64,000 bases of DNA from positions 1 to 64,000 of the forward strand of contig JAHHTW010000008.1 in the NCBI GenBank assembly GCA_020024265.1, given 5' to 3'. Made by a program: the position numbers and the translations under genes. This stretch comes from Anaerotignum sp. GTDB lineage: Bacteria; Bacillota; Clostridia; Lachnospirales; Anaerotignaceae. A model generated the notes under the pieces. It was not told the DNA's origin and made no database searches. It saw only the letters and a program-made list of their open reading frames with translations. Shown here piece by piece: positions 26,296 through 35,885 of the stretch; position 1 is the first letter of the stretch; every line of letters starts with the position of its first letter.

Positions 26296-27552
26296 ATGAA
26301 GCGCCGCAACATATTGTTACTTACTTTTTTATTATCCATGCTTTGCCTGATCTCTACGGTATGGGCACAGACCATTACTGTGGAAATTGACGGCAAAGAG
26401 TTAAACTGTAGAAAATCACCAATGATCGTTCATGATCGTGTTTTGGTTCCACTGCGTGATGTGATGACACCATTGGGATATGAAGTCATATGGAATCATC
26501 AGCAACGCAGTATACAAGCGAAAAAAAATCAAACAACCATACAACTTACCATGGATGCAAATTATGCAACGGTCAATGGCGGGCATATGGTATTGGATGC
26601 CCCTCCTATTATAATAGATGACATTGCAATGATACCGTTGCGCTTTGTGGCAGACCATAGTGGTGCAACAGTACAATGGGACAGCAATACGCATACTGTA
26701 CACATACAGCAAAATACACTGCCAAAACAAAAGCAGACTGCCGACAGCGTTGTATATATCCAAACCAATAAACTGATGGGAAGCGGTGTCATATTGTCTG
26801 CCGATGGTTTGATTGCAACCAATTATCATGTTCTGGAACATGCATCTACCGCACAGATTATATTCGATGATGGCGAAGTATATTACGGAGAAATCAGAGT
26901 GGTTGGTTTAGATCCACAGGCAGATATTGCCATAATACGCATCAAAAAAAGCGGATTACATCCCGTAAGCCGTGCCGACAGCATACAAATCAACGAACCC
27001 GTAAAAACCATTACCAGTGGTGGGGGCAAACGCAATACAACCACCCAAGGGAAAATCACAAAATTTGATGATGACATCATTTCCATGACTGCACCCATAC
27101 AGCATGGCAGCAGTGGCGGCGGATTGTTCAATGCAAATGGTCAGATCCTTGGTATATGCAGTTCCTACAGTCAGGATCAATATTTTGCTATCCCCATCAA
27201 AAAAGTCTTAAATGTACCAAAAAACATGAATATGCCGCTTTCTCATATGAAAAATTATGTGTATCAGCCCGGTGCTCCCCGAAACATTCACTATACCAAA
27301 AAAGATGGTTATTCCTATCTTTCTTGGGAACCCGTATATGATGTGGATTACTATCATGTGTTGCTTTCCAAGACACCGGATGGTCCATTTGTCAAAATGA
27401 CAAACCGTACCCTGCAAAATGATCATTGGTATTGGAATTTCCCACATGCCTTTGGGGTTTCTATGCCTGACACTGACACGTTCTATTTGAAAATTGCATC
27501 TGTAAAGGATGGTGTAATATGTGGAATCAGCCCGATGATCACGGTATCATAA
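26296..27552 (+). CDS. secreted trypsin-like serine protease with N-terminal copper-amine-oxidase-like stalk
   Basis: 418 residues. A signal peptide (MKRRNILLLTFLLSMLCLISTVWA, cleaved near residue 24) exports it. Residues about 26-140 form two repeats of the copper amine oxidase N-terminal-like 'stalk' fold (DRVLVPLRDVMTPLGYEV, then IAMIPLRFVADHSGATV). The protease follows, with His178 in TNYHVLEH, Asp210 in LDPQADIAII and Ser273 in HGSSGGGLF, a complete triad of the S1/HtrA type. No PDZ follows. Residues about 325-415 look like a fibronectin-III fold (YLSWEPVYDVDYYHVLLS). It is probably cell-surface attached and monocistronic. Confidence 0.88.
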   Translation: MKRRNILLLTFLLSMLCLISTVWAQTITVEIDGKELNCRKSPMIVHDRVLVPLRDVMTPLGYEVIWNHQQRSIQAKKNQTTIQLTMDANYATVNGGHMVLDAPPIIIDDIAMIPLRFVADHSGATVQWDSNTHTVHIQQNTLPKQKQTADSVVYIQTNKLMGSGVILSADGLIATNYHVLEHASTAQIIFDDGEVYYGEIRVVGLDPQADIAIIRIKKSGLHPVSRADSIQINEPVKTITSGGGKRNTTTQGKITKFDDDIISMTAPIQHGSSGGGLFNANGQILGICSSYSQDQYFAIPIKKVLNVPKNMNMPLSHMKNYVYQPGAPRNIHYTKKDGYSYLSWEPVYDVDYYHVLLSKTPDGPFVKMTNRTLQNDHWYWNFPHAFGVSMPDTDTFYLKIASVKDGVICGISPMITVS

Positions 27553-27612
27553 CATATGGCAATATCCGAATCCTTTCCCGCACCGTATAAAATCGCACTA
27601 TGTATCATAAAA

Positions 27613-27656
27613 TAACAGAAAAGGGATGATTTGAAAAATCATTCCTTTTCTGTTTG
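27613..27656 (+). terminator. terminator after the serine protease gene
   Basis: A near-perfect 19-base stem, AACAGAAAAGGGATGATTT with AAATCATTCCTTTTCTGTT, and a 3-base loop. It lies about 60 bases beyond the stop and is symmetrical enough to work both ways. Confidence 0.75.
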
Positions 27657-27868
27657 ATAAAATTATGTGCAATTTATTGACATATTATTTTGCTGTTTTG
27701 TATTTTTTGTATAAAACGTCACTCATTTTCGTTCATCTTATCATATCTTCTGCATACATCCTTTTATCTGCATAAAAAAATATCTTTTTCTATGCTTTTT
27801 TCCTATTTTTTCGTAATACTTCTTGCTCTCTTATATTGTGTCTTTTTTGTCAATCTTTTCCGCATTCA

Positions 27869-27897
27869 TTGACATAATATATCAAATAAAGTAAAAT
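27869..27897 (+). promoter_or_regulatory. promoter of the chemotaxis receptor gene
   Basis: TTGACA (27869-27874), 17-base spacer, TAAAAT (27892-27897), about 70 bases before the start at 27970. No SigD-type motif was seen. Confidence 0.65.
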
Positions 27898-27969
27898 ATT
27901 TTATAGATTTTATTCCCACATATGATATATCTTGGAGTCAAACTGTTTTTCGGAAAGGGGTATCAAAAT

Positions 27970-29676
27970 ATGAAAAAGCCAATGAATCAATCTACACTGT
28001 TGTATTTGCTCAATTTTTTTACAATCGGTCTTGTCGTACTGCTGGTTGCCTTTTTTATCACCACAACACTACTCAATGATAAAATTTTGGCTAAAAAAGA
28101 TGAACAGCATACTTTGAATACATATGCGCAGGATTTTGTAAATGCTTCTGATTTGCTGACCGACAATGTACGTGCTTACGCAGCTTCGCAAAACACGGTA
28201 TACTATGATGCTTATACGAAAGAAGTGCAGGTTGACAAAAACCGTGAAACCAGTCTGGCTGCCATACAAGAAATTGGTATCACCGATGCAGAGCAGCAGC
28301 TTTTGCTTGAAATGTCCCAATTGTCTAACGATTTGGTACCATTGGAAGAAAATGCCATGAAGGAAGTACGTATGGGGCATAAGGACAAAGCCATACAATA
28401 TGTATTTGGCAAAGACTACTCCTCAACCTTGGTCAAAATCAGAGAATTGCAGAACCAATTTATGCTACAACTTCAGACACGCACACAGAACGAAGTCGAT
28501 CATTTGGAAACCATATCCTATGTTCTGCAAATCATTTCTTTGCTGTTTTCTGTGATTGTCATCATTTCTCAGATTTGCAGTATAATGGTAACACGCCACC
28601 GCATCATTCAACCGATTTTGACCATACAAAAAGAAATGATGGAATTTTCCAAAGGCAATCTTTCTACACATTCCGATTTGAAAGCAGACTCCACAGAACT
28701 TGGTATGTTGGTTGCTGCAATACAATCCAGCAGAGAAACATTACGCTCCTATATCACAGATATCAGTCAAAAACTGACAGAAATGGTAAAGGGAAATATG
28801 AACCAGCGCGTTGACTTGGAATATATTGGCGACTTTGCAGATATCAAAGTTTCTTTGCAAACCATTTTGACATCACTGAGCAGCACACTACGTAATATTG
28901 ACCTCTCTGCCGAACAGGTAAATTCCCAATCCAGCCAGATTGCATCCGGTGCCCAAGCATTGGCACAAGGCGCTACGGAGCAGGCTGCTTCCGTAGAGGA
29001 ATTGGCTGCCACCATCAATGATGTATCCAAACAAATCAACCATACCGCAGAACGTGTAGAGGCAGCAATGGCAGAAATCAATCAATCCAATCAAGAAGTT
29101 CTGCTTTGCAATGACAAGATGAGAGAAATGACAGATTCTATGGGAGAAATTCGAAATGCTTCCTTTGAAATCGGTAAAATTATCAAAACCATTGAGGATA
29201 TTGCTTTCCAAACCAATATTCTTGCACTGAATGCAGCAGTAGAAGCCGCACGTGCAGGCGCTGCCGGAAAGGGTTTTTCTGTTGTGGCAAGCGAGGTACG
29301 TAATCTGGCAAGCAAGAGCGCCGAAGCAAGCAAACAAACTGCACAGCTGATTGAAAACGCAACAAACGCAGTAAATAAAGGGGTTTCCATCACTACAGAC
29401 ACAGCAAACGTATTATCCAATGTTGTGGAAAGCATCCAAAAGAGCGATCATCTTATGGAACAGATTGCGATAGATGCCAGTGAAGAAACAGAGGCAATGT
29501 CCCAGATTGATATTGGTATTAGTCAAATTTCCTCTGTTGTACAAACAAACTCTGCCACTGCGGAAGAAAGCGCTGCTGCAAGTACAGAAATGGGCAGACA
29601 GGCAGCCTTACTGAAAAATATGGTAGATCAGTTCATACTGTTGGACGAAGATGCTATATACAACCAAAACATATAA
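27970..29676 (+). CDS. methyl-accepting chemotaxis protein
   Basis: A 568-residue transmembrane receptor. The first membrane helix is at about residues 12-35. The extracytoplasmic part (about 36-190) is helical with no Cache signature, like a four-helix-bundle sensor. The second helix is near 195-215, followed by HAMP and then the long coiled-coil signalling domain. That domain contains EDIAFQTNILALNAAVEAAR and the hairpin tip that contacts CheA/CheW. No che or fla gene lies in this window. ATG 27970 has AAAGGGG at about 9 bases. The ligand is unknown. Confidence 0.93.
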   Translation: MKKPMNQSTLLYLLNFFTIGLVVLLVAFFITTTLLNDKILAKKDEQHTLNTYAQDFVNASDLLTDNVRAYAASQNTVYYDAYTKEVQVDKNRETSLAAIQEIGITDAEQQLLLEMSQLSNDLVPLEENAMKEVRMGHKDKAIQYVFGKDYSSTLVKIRELQNQFMLQLQTRTQNEVDHLETISYVLQIISLLFSVIVIISQICSIMVTRHRIIQPILTIQKEMMEFSKGNLSTHSDLKADSTELGMLVAAIQSSRETLRSYITDISQKLTEMVKGNMNQRVDLEYIGDFADIKVSLQTILTSLSSTLRNIDLSAEQVNSQSSQIASGAQALAQGATEQAASVEELAATINDVSKQINHTAERVEAAMAEINQSNQEVLLCNDKMREMTDSMGEIRNASFEIGKIIKTIEDIAFQTNILALNAAVEAARAGAAGKGFSVVASEVRNLASKSAEASKQTAQLIENATNAVNKGVSITTDTANVLSNVVESIQKSDHLMEQIAIDASEETEAMSQIDIGISQISSVVQTNSATAEESAAASTEMGRQAALLKNMVDQFILLDEDAIYNQNI

Positions 29677-29739
29677 TCCCATTTTTCTTACATAACGTGT
29701 ATGAAAAATGCCGTACAGTATACCAGCAATGATACGAAA

Positions 29740-29771
29740 GAGGCTGTTGACAAAGTCAACAGCCTCTTTTT
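29740..29771 (+). terminator. terminator after the chemotaxis receptor
   Basis: GAGGCTGTTGAC (29740-29751) and GTCAACAGCCTC (29755-29766) form a perfect 12-base stem with a 3-base loop, followed by TTTTT. Confidence 0.9.
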
Positions 29772-29949
29772 CGATTATCCATATCCGTCATAATCGCTTT
29801 CCCAAAATACTGCTGCCTTTATGTATGGAACATGACATACTTTGACCAATGCGTCCCCTCATCCTTTGATTGACAGCATAAGCAATTGGATCGGATCGTG
29901 ACACAATGCAATCCCTCCAATACAGATACAGCCATGCGTTGCATACAAA

Positions 29950-29984
29950 GAGCTGCTGCTTTTGTATACCAAAAGCAGCAGCTC
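29950..29984 (-). terminator. terminator after pyc
   Basis: GAGCTGCTGCTTTTG (29950-29964) pairs perfectly with CAAAAGCAGCAGCTC (29970-29984), 20 bases beyond the pyc stop. The T-run is short on the minus strand. Confidence 0.75.
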
Positions 29985-30004
29985 TTATTTTGATCCTATA
30001 TGGA

Positions 30005-33000
30005 TTATGCTTCACCCTGCACAAAAGAAATCAACAAATCGCCCTGGCTGACTTTTTCGCCTTCCACAGCATAAATCTTGTCTACCACACCATCCTCTTT
30101 TGCAACAATAGATGTTTCCATCTTCATTGCTTCAATGGTCAGCAGCGCCTGATTCTTCTTCACTTCTTCGCCTTCCTTCACCATAACCTTGCTGATGGTA
30201 CCCGGAATAGAGGAACCCAGATGATAAGGATTGTTCTTATCTGCTTTGAGCTTACCATCGCTCTTAACCTCCAGATGCTTATCCAGAACCTTAACTTCAC
30301 GCATAACACCATTGATTTCAAATGTCAGCGCACGCAATCCTTCTGCATCTGGATCAGACATATCAATGAATTTAATCAAAATATCTTTCCCCTCGCCAAT
30401 TTCGATGGTTGTTTCTTCCCCTTTTGCAAGACCGAAGAAATATACATCACTGCTCAGCTTCGATACGTCTGTATAATATTCCCAATGGTCACAGTAATCG
30501 TCATATACCTTTGGATACAACGCATAACTGAGGATGTTTCTGGGGTTGACGTTCTTCATCACATGCTGTTCATGCAGATGCTTTGCAATCGCTTCAAAGT
30601 CCGCAGGTGGCAGCAATGCACCGGCTCTGCCTTCGATCGGCTTTCTGCCCTTGAGTACGATTTCCTGTAATTCCTTCGGGAAACCGCCTTCCGGCTTACC
30701 GATATTACCGATAAAGTAATCGACAACGGATTCCGGATAGGAAATATCTTTGCCTTCTGTCAGAATATTGTCTTTGTTCAAACCATTTTTCGACATGAAG
30801 ATTGCCATATCACCAACCACCTTAGAAGATGGTGTTACCTTTACGATATTCCCCAGCAACTCGTTTGCATCCTTATACAGATGTTTGATTTCTTCAAAAT
30901 TATCCGCAGAACCCATGGATTTTACCTGAGCCAGCAAATTGGAGTACTGCCCACCGGGGATTTCATATTTATAAATCTCTGTATTGGGTGTTTTCATTTC
31001 ACTTTCAAAGCCTGTGAAAATCTGACGTACCCCCTGATAGTAGTGACTCAAATGAATCAACTGTTCCGGATCCAGACCGGTATCTCTTGGTGTACCACGC
31101 AGCGCTTCTACAACTGCATTCATAGAAGGCTGGCTGGTCAAAGAACTCATAGACTGTATTGCCAAGTCTACAATATCCACACCAGCTTCTGCTGCCATCA
31201 GTACAGTGCTGACACCATTGCCTGTGGTATCATGTGTATGCAGATGCAAGGGAATATGCAGTTCCTGTTTGAGCGCAGTAAAGAGTTCCTTTGCAGCATA
31301 TGGTTTGAGCAGCCCTGCCATATCCTTGATTGCGAAAATATGACATCCCATTGCTTCAAGTTCCTTTGCCTTACACAGATAGTAGTCGATGGTATACTTT
31401 GTTTCCTTCGGGTCTAAGATATCACCTGTATAACAGATCGCACCCTCTACGATCTTACCGGTTTTCAGCGCTTCTTCTACCGGCATTTTCATGTTTTCCA
31501 TCCAGTTCAAGCTATCAAAGATACGGAATACATCTACGCCACGGTCAGCTGAAACCTTAATAAATTCACGTACTACATTATCCGGATAGTTTGCATACCC
31601 TACGGCATTGGATGCTCTGAGCAGCATTTGAATCAATGTATTTGGCATAGCCTGAGAAAGCTGGTACAAACGATGCCATGGAGATTCTGTTAAGAAACGA
31701 TATGCTACGTCAAATGTTGCACCGCCCCACGCTTCTACAGAAAAGGCATTTGCCATTGCCATATTGGTTGCCGGTGCCGCTGCCATCAAATCTTTGGTAC
31801 GCAGTCTGGTTGCCATCAGGGACTGGTGCGCATCACGCATGGTGGTATCTGTTACCAGAAGGCGTTTTTCCTGCAACAGACTCTGTGTATAGTCCTTCGC
31901 ACCCATACGCAGGAATTGATCCTTTGCACCTTCTACCAAAATGGTTGTACCATCCTCCGCTTTGCCAAAAGGAGGTACGATAATCGGATCAAATTCCGGC
32001 TTATGCCCACGGGATTCATTGACAATCTTATTTCCAATAAATTCTGCAATTTTTGTTGCTCTGTCTTTCCCCAATACAATATGGAACAGCTCAGGTGTTT
32101 TTTCAATAAATGTAGTGGTACATTTACCTGCATTCCATACATCACTCTGCAATACATTGATCAGGAAAGGGATATTTGTTTTGACACCACGGATTCTGGT
32201 TTCTTTGATTGCACGTACTGCTTTTCTGGTCACACCTTCAAATGTTCTGTCATGTGCAATGATTTTTACCAGCAAACTGTCATAGTACGGTGTAACCTCT
32301 GCCCCCGTATGTGCAGTACCGCCGTCCAGACGAATACCATTTCCGGCAGGAGAACGGTATACACTGATTTTTCCTGTATCCGGCAGGAAGTTGTTTGCAG
32401 GGTCTTCTGTTGTGACACGCAGCTGTATGGAATAACCGTTGCATTTTACATCCTCCTGAGAGCCAATGGCAATCTCAGGTGCATAGAGCGGATAGCCTTC
32501 TTCAATCAAAATCTGCGCCTGTACAATATCAATACCGGTTACTGCTTCTGTTACCGTATGCTCCACCTGAATACGAGGGTTCATTTCGATGAAATAATAA
32601 TTTTCATCTGCATCCACCAAAAATTCCAATGTACCAGCATTTTTATATCCAACATGCTTTGCCAAACGCACTGCATCTGCAAAAATTCTTTCTCTGACTG
32701 CATCACTGACCGTAAATGCAGGTGCAAATTCCACTACCTTCTGATGACGACGCTGTACCGAACAGTCACGGTCAAAAAGATGTACGACATTGCCGTATTT
32801 ATCCCCCAGCACCTGTACTTCAATATGCTTCGGGTCACGCAGATATTTTTCCACAAAAATTTTATCATCACCAAATGCTTTTTTTGCTTCGTTTCTTGCC
32901 TCTGCAAATTCCTTTGGCATATCTTCTGCGGAATTGACAATACGCATACCTCGACCACCGCCACCATTGCTGGCTTTGAGCATCACAGGGTAGCCTACCC

Positions 33001-33472
33001 GTTGTGCAACTTCCATCATCTCATCCAGACTTCTGATGGCATGGTCTACACCGGGGATGATGGGTACATTACATTCAATTGCCATTTTCTTAGAAGAAAT
33101 CTTATCCCCCATAGAATACATAACATCTACATCTGGGCCGATAAAGGCAATCCCCGCAGCATCACATGCTTCCACAAATGCGGGGTTTTCGGATAAGAAG
33201 CCATATCCGGGATGGATGGCATCTACACCCTTTGCTTTTGCAATATTGATGATATTATGAATATCCAAATAAGCATCAATCGGGCCCTTTTCTGTATTGA
33301 GCATATATGCTTCGTCTGTCTTTGTCCGAAAGAGTGCGTATTTATCCTCTTTAGAGAAAATACCTACCGTCTGAATCCCCAGTTCATTTAATGCACGATA
33401 TACACGAATCGCAATTTCGCCACGGTTTGCAACCAGAACTTTTTTGAATTTCTTAATCTCCACTTGCTGCAT
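30005..33472 (-). CDS. pyc: pyruvate carboxylase
   Basis: A 1155-residue biotin enzyme making oxaloacetate from pyruvate, bicarbonate and ATP. The order is biotin carboxylase (about 10-455, including GGGGRGMR and FIEMNPRIQVEH), carboxyltransferase (about 530-800, starting DTTMRDAHQS, with metal-binding HLHTHDTTGNG), the PYC connector, and a biotin carrier domain with EAMKMETS and biotinyl Lys at about residue 1117. The length is typical of a single-chain PYC. AGGAGG precedes the ATG. It provides oxaloacetate for the Re-citrate synthase pathway encoded 20 kb away. Confidence 0.97.
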   Translation of the reverse strand: MQQVEIKKFKKVLVANRGEIAIRVYRALNELGIQTVGIFSKEDKYALFRTKTDEAYMLNTEKGPIDAYLDIHNIINIAKAKGVDAIHPGYGFLSENPAFVEACDAAGIAFIGPDVDVMYSMGDKISSKKMAIECNVPIIPGVDHAIRSLDEMMEVAQRVGYPVMLKASNGGGGRGMRIVNSAEDMPKEFAEARNEAKKAFGDDKIFVEKYLRDPKHIEVQVLGDKYGNVVHLFDRDCSVQRRHQKVVEFAPAFTVSDAVRERIFADAVRLAKHVGYKNAGTLEFLVDADENYYFIEMNPRIQVEHTVTEAVTGIDIVQAQILIEEGYPLYAPEIAIGSQEDVKCNGYSIQLRVTTEDPANNFLPDTGKISVYRSPAGNGIRLDGGTAHTGAEVTPYYDSLLVKIIAHDRTFEGVTRKAVRAIKETRIRGVKTNIPFLINVLQSDVWNAGKCTTTFIEKTPELFHIVLGKDRATKIAEFIGNKIVNESRGHKPEFDPIIVPPFGKAEDGTTILVEGAKDQFLRMGAKDYTQSLLQEKRLLVTDTTMRDAHQSLMATRLRTKDLMAAAPATNMAMANAFSVEAWGGATFDVAYRFLTESPWHRLYQLSQAMPNTLIQMLLRASNAVGYANYPDNVVREFIKVSADRGVDVFRIFDSLNWMENMKMPVEEALKTGKIVEGAICYTGDILDPKETKYTIDYYLCKAKELEAMGCHIFAIKDMAGLLKPYAAKELFTALKQELHIPLHLHTHDTTGNGVSTVLMAAEAGVDIVDLAIQSMSSLTSQPSMNAVVEALRGTPRDTGLDPEQLIHLSHYYQGVRQIFTGFESEMKTPNTEIYKYEIPGGQYSNLLAQVKSMGSADNFEEIKHLYKDANELLGNIVKVTPSSKVVGDMAIFMSKNGLNKDNILTEGKDISYPESVVDYFIGNIGKPEGGFPKELQEIVLKGRKPIEGRAGALLPPADFEAIAKHLHEQHVMKNVNPRNILSYALYPKVYDDYCDHWEYYTDVSKLSSDVYFFGLAKGEETTIEIGEGKDILIKFIDMSDPDAEGLRALTFEINGVMREVKVLDKHLEVKSDGKLKADKNNPYHLGSSIPGTISKVMVKEGEEVKKNQALLTIEAMKMETSIVAKEDGVVDKIYAVEGEKVSQGDLLISFVQGEA

Positions 33473-33810
33473 CCTATCATACCTCCTTACATATATCCAA
33501 ACTGACTGCTCAGTTACTCAGGCAACATCACAAAGCTTCTGCTGTAGCACGTTACGAACCTTTTTTATCCTGCCTTTTTCGCTATTGTATTATTATAATA
33601 TAGCTTTTCCCATTCGTAAACCAAAAAAATATAAAGATGCAAATCATACTATAAAATTGGTAGAGATTGTACAAAAATCATTCTCATGTATCACAGAAAT
33701 TCAATCAATATCATAGAACAGGGACAAAAGTTTTTGTATCATGGACGATACAAAGCATTTTTTTTACCGTAATCGCTCCATCATTCTACAAATAATTTGT
33801 TTATATTCTA
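33473..33810. other. 338-base intergenic region upstream of pyc
   Basis: It probably carries the pyc promoter (minus-strand TATTAT/TATAAT-like boxes near 33590-33600) and a leader of about 110 bases with a small AACTGA/TCAGTT hairpin at 33500-33515. No riboswitch class was recognised. The radA-proximal half shows nothing definite. Confidence 0.4.
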
Positions 33811-35208
33811 TCAAAATTCAGATTTTTTATGCTGATATGGCTGTCGCAATGCTGCCATAACATCCTGCAATAAACGACATTCCACAATTTCTGCATTTTG
33901 CAGCGGAAAGCCTACAGCACTGCCACGTGCTGTAAAAATACGATGATACCCCATACGATCTAGTTCCTTGATTCTGCTTTCCATCGCAGGCACTCTTTTC
34001 AGTTCCCCTGTTAATCCAACATCTGCAATAAATGCCCAATCCGGAGGAATTGGCATATTTTTAACAGAGGATACAATACTCATCAATACTGCCAGATTGG
34101 CTGCTTGCTCCTTGAGATATAAACCACCTGTTGTTTTGACCACAACATTTTTGTCATACAGCTGAATCCCGCCTCGCTGTTCGAGTATAGACAGCAATGT
34201 ATGCAGCATATCCCGCTTCATGGTTTCGCTGATTCTGGATGGATATGGTGTAAAAGACTGTGAAACCAAGCTTTCCACCTCAGCGACAATCGGTCTGGAG
34301 CCTTCTCGCAGTACCGCAACTGCACTGCCGGAAACCTGCTCATTGGCGTTGCGCTTTGTAAGAAAATATTCTGAAGGGTTATCCAAAGAACGCAGACCTT
34401 TTTCTGTCATTGCAAAAAAGCCCATTTCTCCGGTACTCCCAAAACGATTTTTGGTCGCAATCAGCCCTCTCAGCTCATCTGCACCCTCTCCTTCCATAAC
34501 CAGTACCGTATCCACCAAATGCTCCAAAGCTCGCAATCCCGCTATTTCATCATTTTTATTCATCTGCCCAATCATCAATACCGCACGCTGTCTGCTATGG
34601 TCTTTTGCACATTGCACCAAAGCAGAAGCACACTCCATTGTCTGTGTGGGATTGCCCGCTCTTGCCGGATAAAAAGAGGTCAGTGCAAATGTCTGGATAC
34701 TATCCAAAATAATCAGATCTGCATCCACCTCCTCAATTGCCTGCAACACTGCATCCATGGAAGTATTTGCCAAAATCCATATCTGATCTTCTATTTTACC
34801 CAAAATGCGGTCTGCACGATGTTTGATTTGGCTATCGCTTTCTTCTCCCGTTGCATATAGTATGCGAAATCCCTGCTTTGCCAAAGCGCTGGCTACTGTT
34901 AAGGACAGTGTGGACTTGCCTCCACCCGGCGGTGATGTCAAAATCGTAACAGAATCCCTTACCATACCGCCGCCCATAACACGGTCAAACTCTCCGATCC
35001 CTGTCAAAAGACGTTCGCTCTTTTGATTCTTGACTTCTGAGAGTCGTGTCAATGCAACCTTTTCTCCGCTTTGGTTTTGGCTGCCTGCTGCTTTGCCCTC
35101 CGTTTTTTGAGAGAATGTATTCCACTGCCCACAATTCGGGCATTTTCCCATCCATTTTGGGCTGTTGTATCCGCATCCCTGACAGACATACATGACTTTT
35201 GACTTCAT
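33811..35208 (-). CDS. radA: DNA repair protein RadA
   Basis: A 465-residue RecA-like branch-migration ATPase. There is an N-terminal zinc finger (CQGCGYNSPKWMGKCPNCG), a Walker A loop in the form SPPGGGKS, the diagnostic ATKNRFG motif, and a C-terminal Lon-protease-like domain without a proteolytic centre (GGLYLKEQAANLAV...ADVGLTGELKRV). The Walker A loop differs slightly from the common GDPGIGKS. The start codon follows a GGAGG-like box (AAAAGGAGGGATGAT). A terminator separates it from the upstream gene. Confidence 0.95.
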   Translation of the reverse strand: MKSKVMYVCQGCGYNSPKWMGKCPNCGQWNTFSQKTEGKAAGSQNQSGEKVALTRLSEVKNQKSERLLTGIGEFDRVMGGGMVRDSVTILTSPPGGGKSTLSLTVASALAKQGFRILYATGEESDSQIKHRADRILGKIEDQIWILANTSMDAVLQAIEEVDADLIILDSIQTFALTSFYPARAGNPTQTMECASALVQCAKDHSRQRAVLMIGQMNKNDEIAGLRALEHLVDTVLVMEGEGADELRGLIATKNRFGSTGEMGFFAMTEKGLRSLDNPSEYFLTKRNANEQVSGSAVAVLREGSRPIVAEVESLVSQSFTPYPSRISETMKRDMLHTLLSILEQRGGIQLYDKNVVVKTTGGLYLKEQAANLAVLMSIVSSVKNMPIPPDWAFIADVGLTGELKRVPAMESRIKELDRMGYHRIFTARGSAVGFPLQNAEIVECRLLQDVMAALRQPYQHKKSEF

Positions 35209-35231
35209 ATCATCCCTCCTTTTGTACCAAA

Positions 35232-35274
35232 GAAAAACGGATAAAATCCGCTCTCACAAGATTTTACCCGTTTT
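35232..35274 (-). terminator. terminator between the 137-residue gene and radA
   Basis: On the minus strand AAAACGG.TAAAATC pairs with GATTTTATCCGTTTT, followed by TCTTT. Confidence 0.75.
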
Positions 35275-35294
35275 GTTACGTTTCTTTGCTCCAA

Positions 35295-35708
35295 TCAGCC
35301 GATTTTTTCAATTTTTACAGCAACCGCCTCTTTCTGCATCTCTACAGAAAATGTAATCTTACCGGACATATTGGTTTTCATCTTCCCAACATTGACATCA
35401 TCCACCAAAATCTTGTATTCCGCCTGTGCATCCAGCTCCAGTGTCAGCTGTACATCTTCCTTCGCTTCTACTGCAAAGCAAACGCCTTTTTCACTCTGTA
35501 AAAAATGCAGTACTGTTGCGCCGGGTACGGCTTCCAGAAGCATCTGTCCGTTTTTTTCCAATTTTGTAATTTCCTTGAATGTCTTTACTTTATACAAATC
35601 ACCCTGCACTTCGAAATCCTGTACTTTTTTCTTTTCATCCATCAAATAATTTCCGAAGCTGATGCTGCCATCCAATTCCTGTCTAATCAATTCTGTGATT
35701 ACTGCCAT
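35295..35708 (-). CDS. conserved clostridial protein of unknown function (often mislabelled 'endosialidase')
   Basis: A 137-residue protein beginning MAVITELIRQELDGSISFGNY. From memory, close relatives occur across Lachnospirales and often carry the label endosialidase, which nothing in this sequence supports. There is no signal peptide or catalytic motif. The pattern is beta-rich, with repeated YKVKTF and YKILVDDVNVGKMKTN segments like a small beta-sandwich or barrel. ATG 35708 has GGGAGG 8 bases upstream. It has its own terminator. Confidence 0.75.
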   Translation of the reverse strand: MAVITELIRQELDGSISFGNYLMDEKKKVQDFEVQGDLYKVKTFKEITKLEKNGQMLLEAVPGATVLHFLQSEKGVCFAVEAKEDVQLTLELDAQAEYKILVDDVNVGKMKTNMSGKITFSVEMQKEAVAVKIEKIG

Positions 35709-35885
35709 GGTACTTACCTCCCAAGCATATGTATTGTGCCAACTGTATTTTTGTATTGTTTCTGTTTTATTGTTTGGAGCAATGCCGCACATCTGTGCTG
35801 CATCGCTCGATTATTTACAATTATAGCATAAATTCCGATACAGGTATATACTAAAAATATGCTTTTTTTTACAGTATTCCTTGGC

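Larger units (their letters stand above)
29677..30004. other. 328-base convergent intergenic region
   Basis: It holds two strong hairpins (listed separately) that insulate the receptor gene from pyc. No gene was seen between them. Confidence 0.6.

Noticed and set aside
27690..27872. 60-codon Phe/Leu-rich plus-strand frame upstream of the chemotaxis receptor
   Set aside because: No ribosome-binding site; the composition follows from T-rich DNA.
31826..33196. Plus-strand frame of 456 codons opposite pyc
   Set aside because: It lacks any domain signature, is antisense to a complete pyruvate carboxylase, and has skewed Cys/Phe/Ile content.
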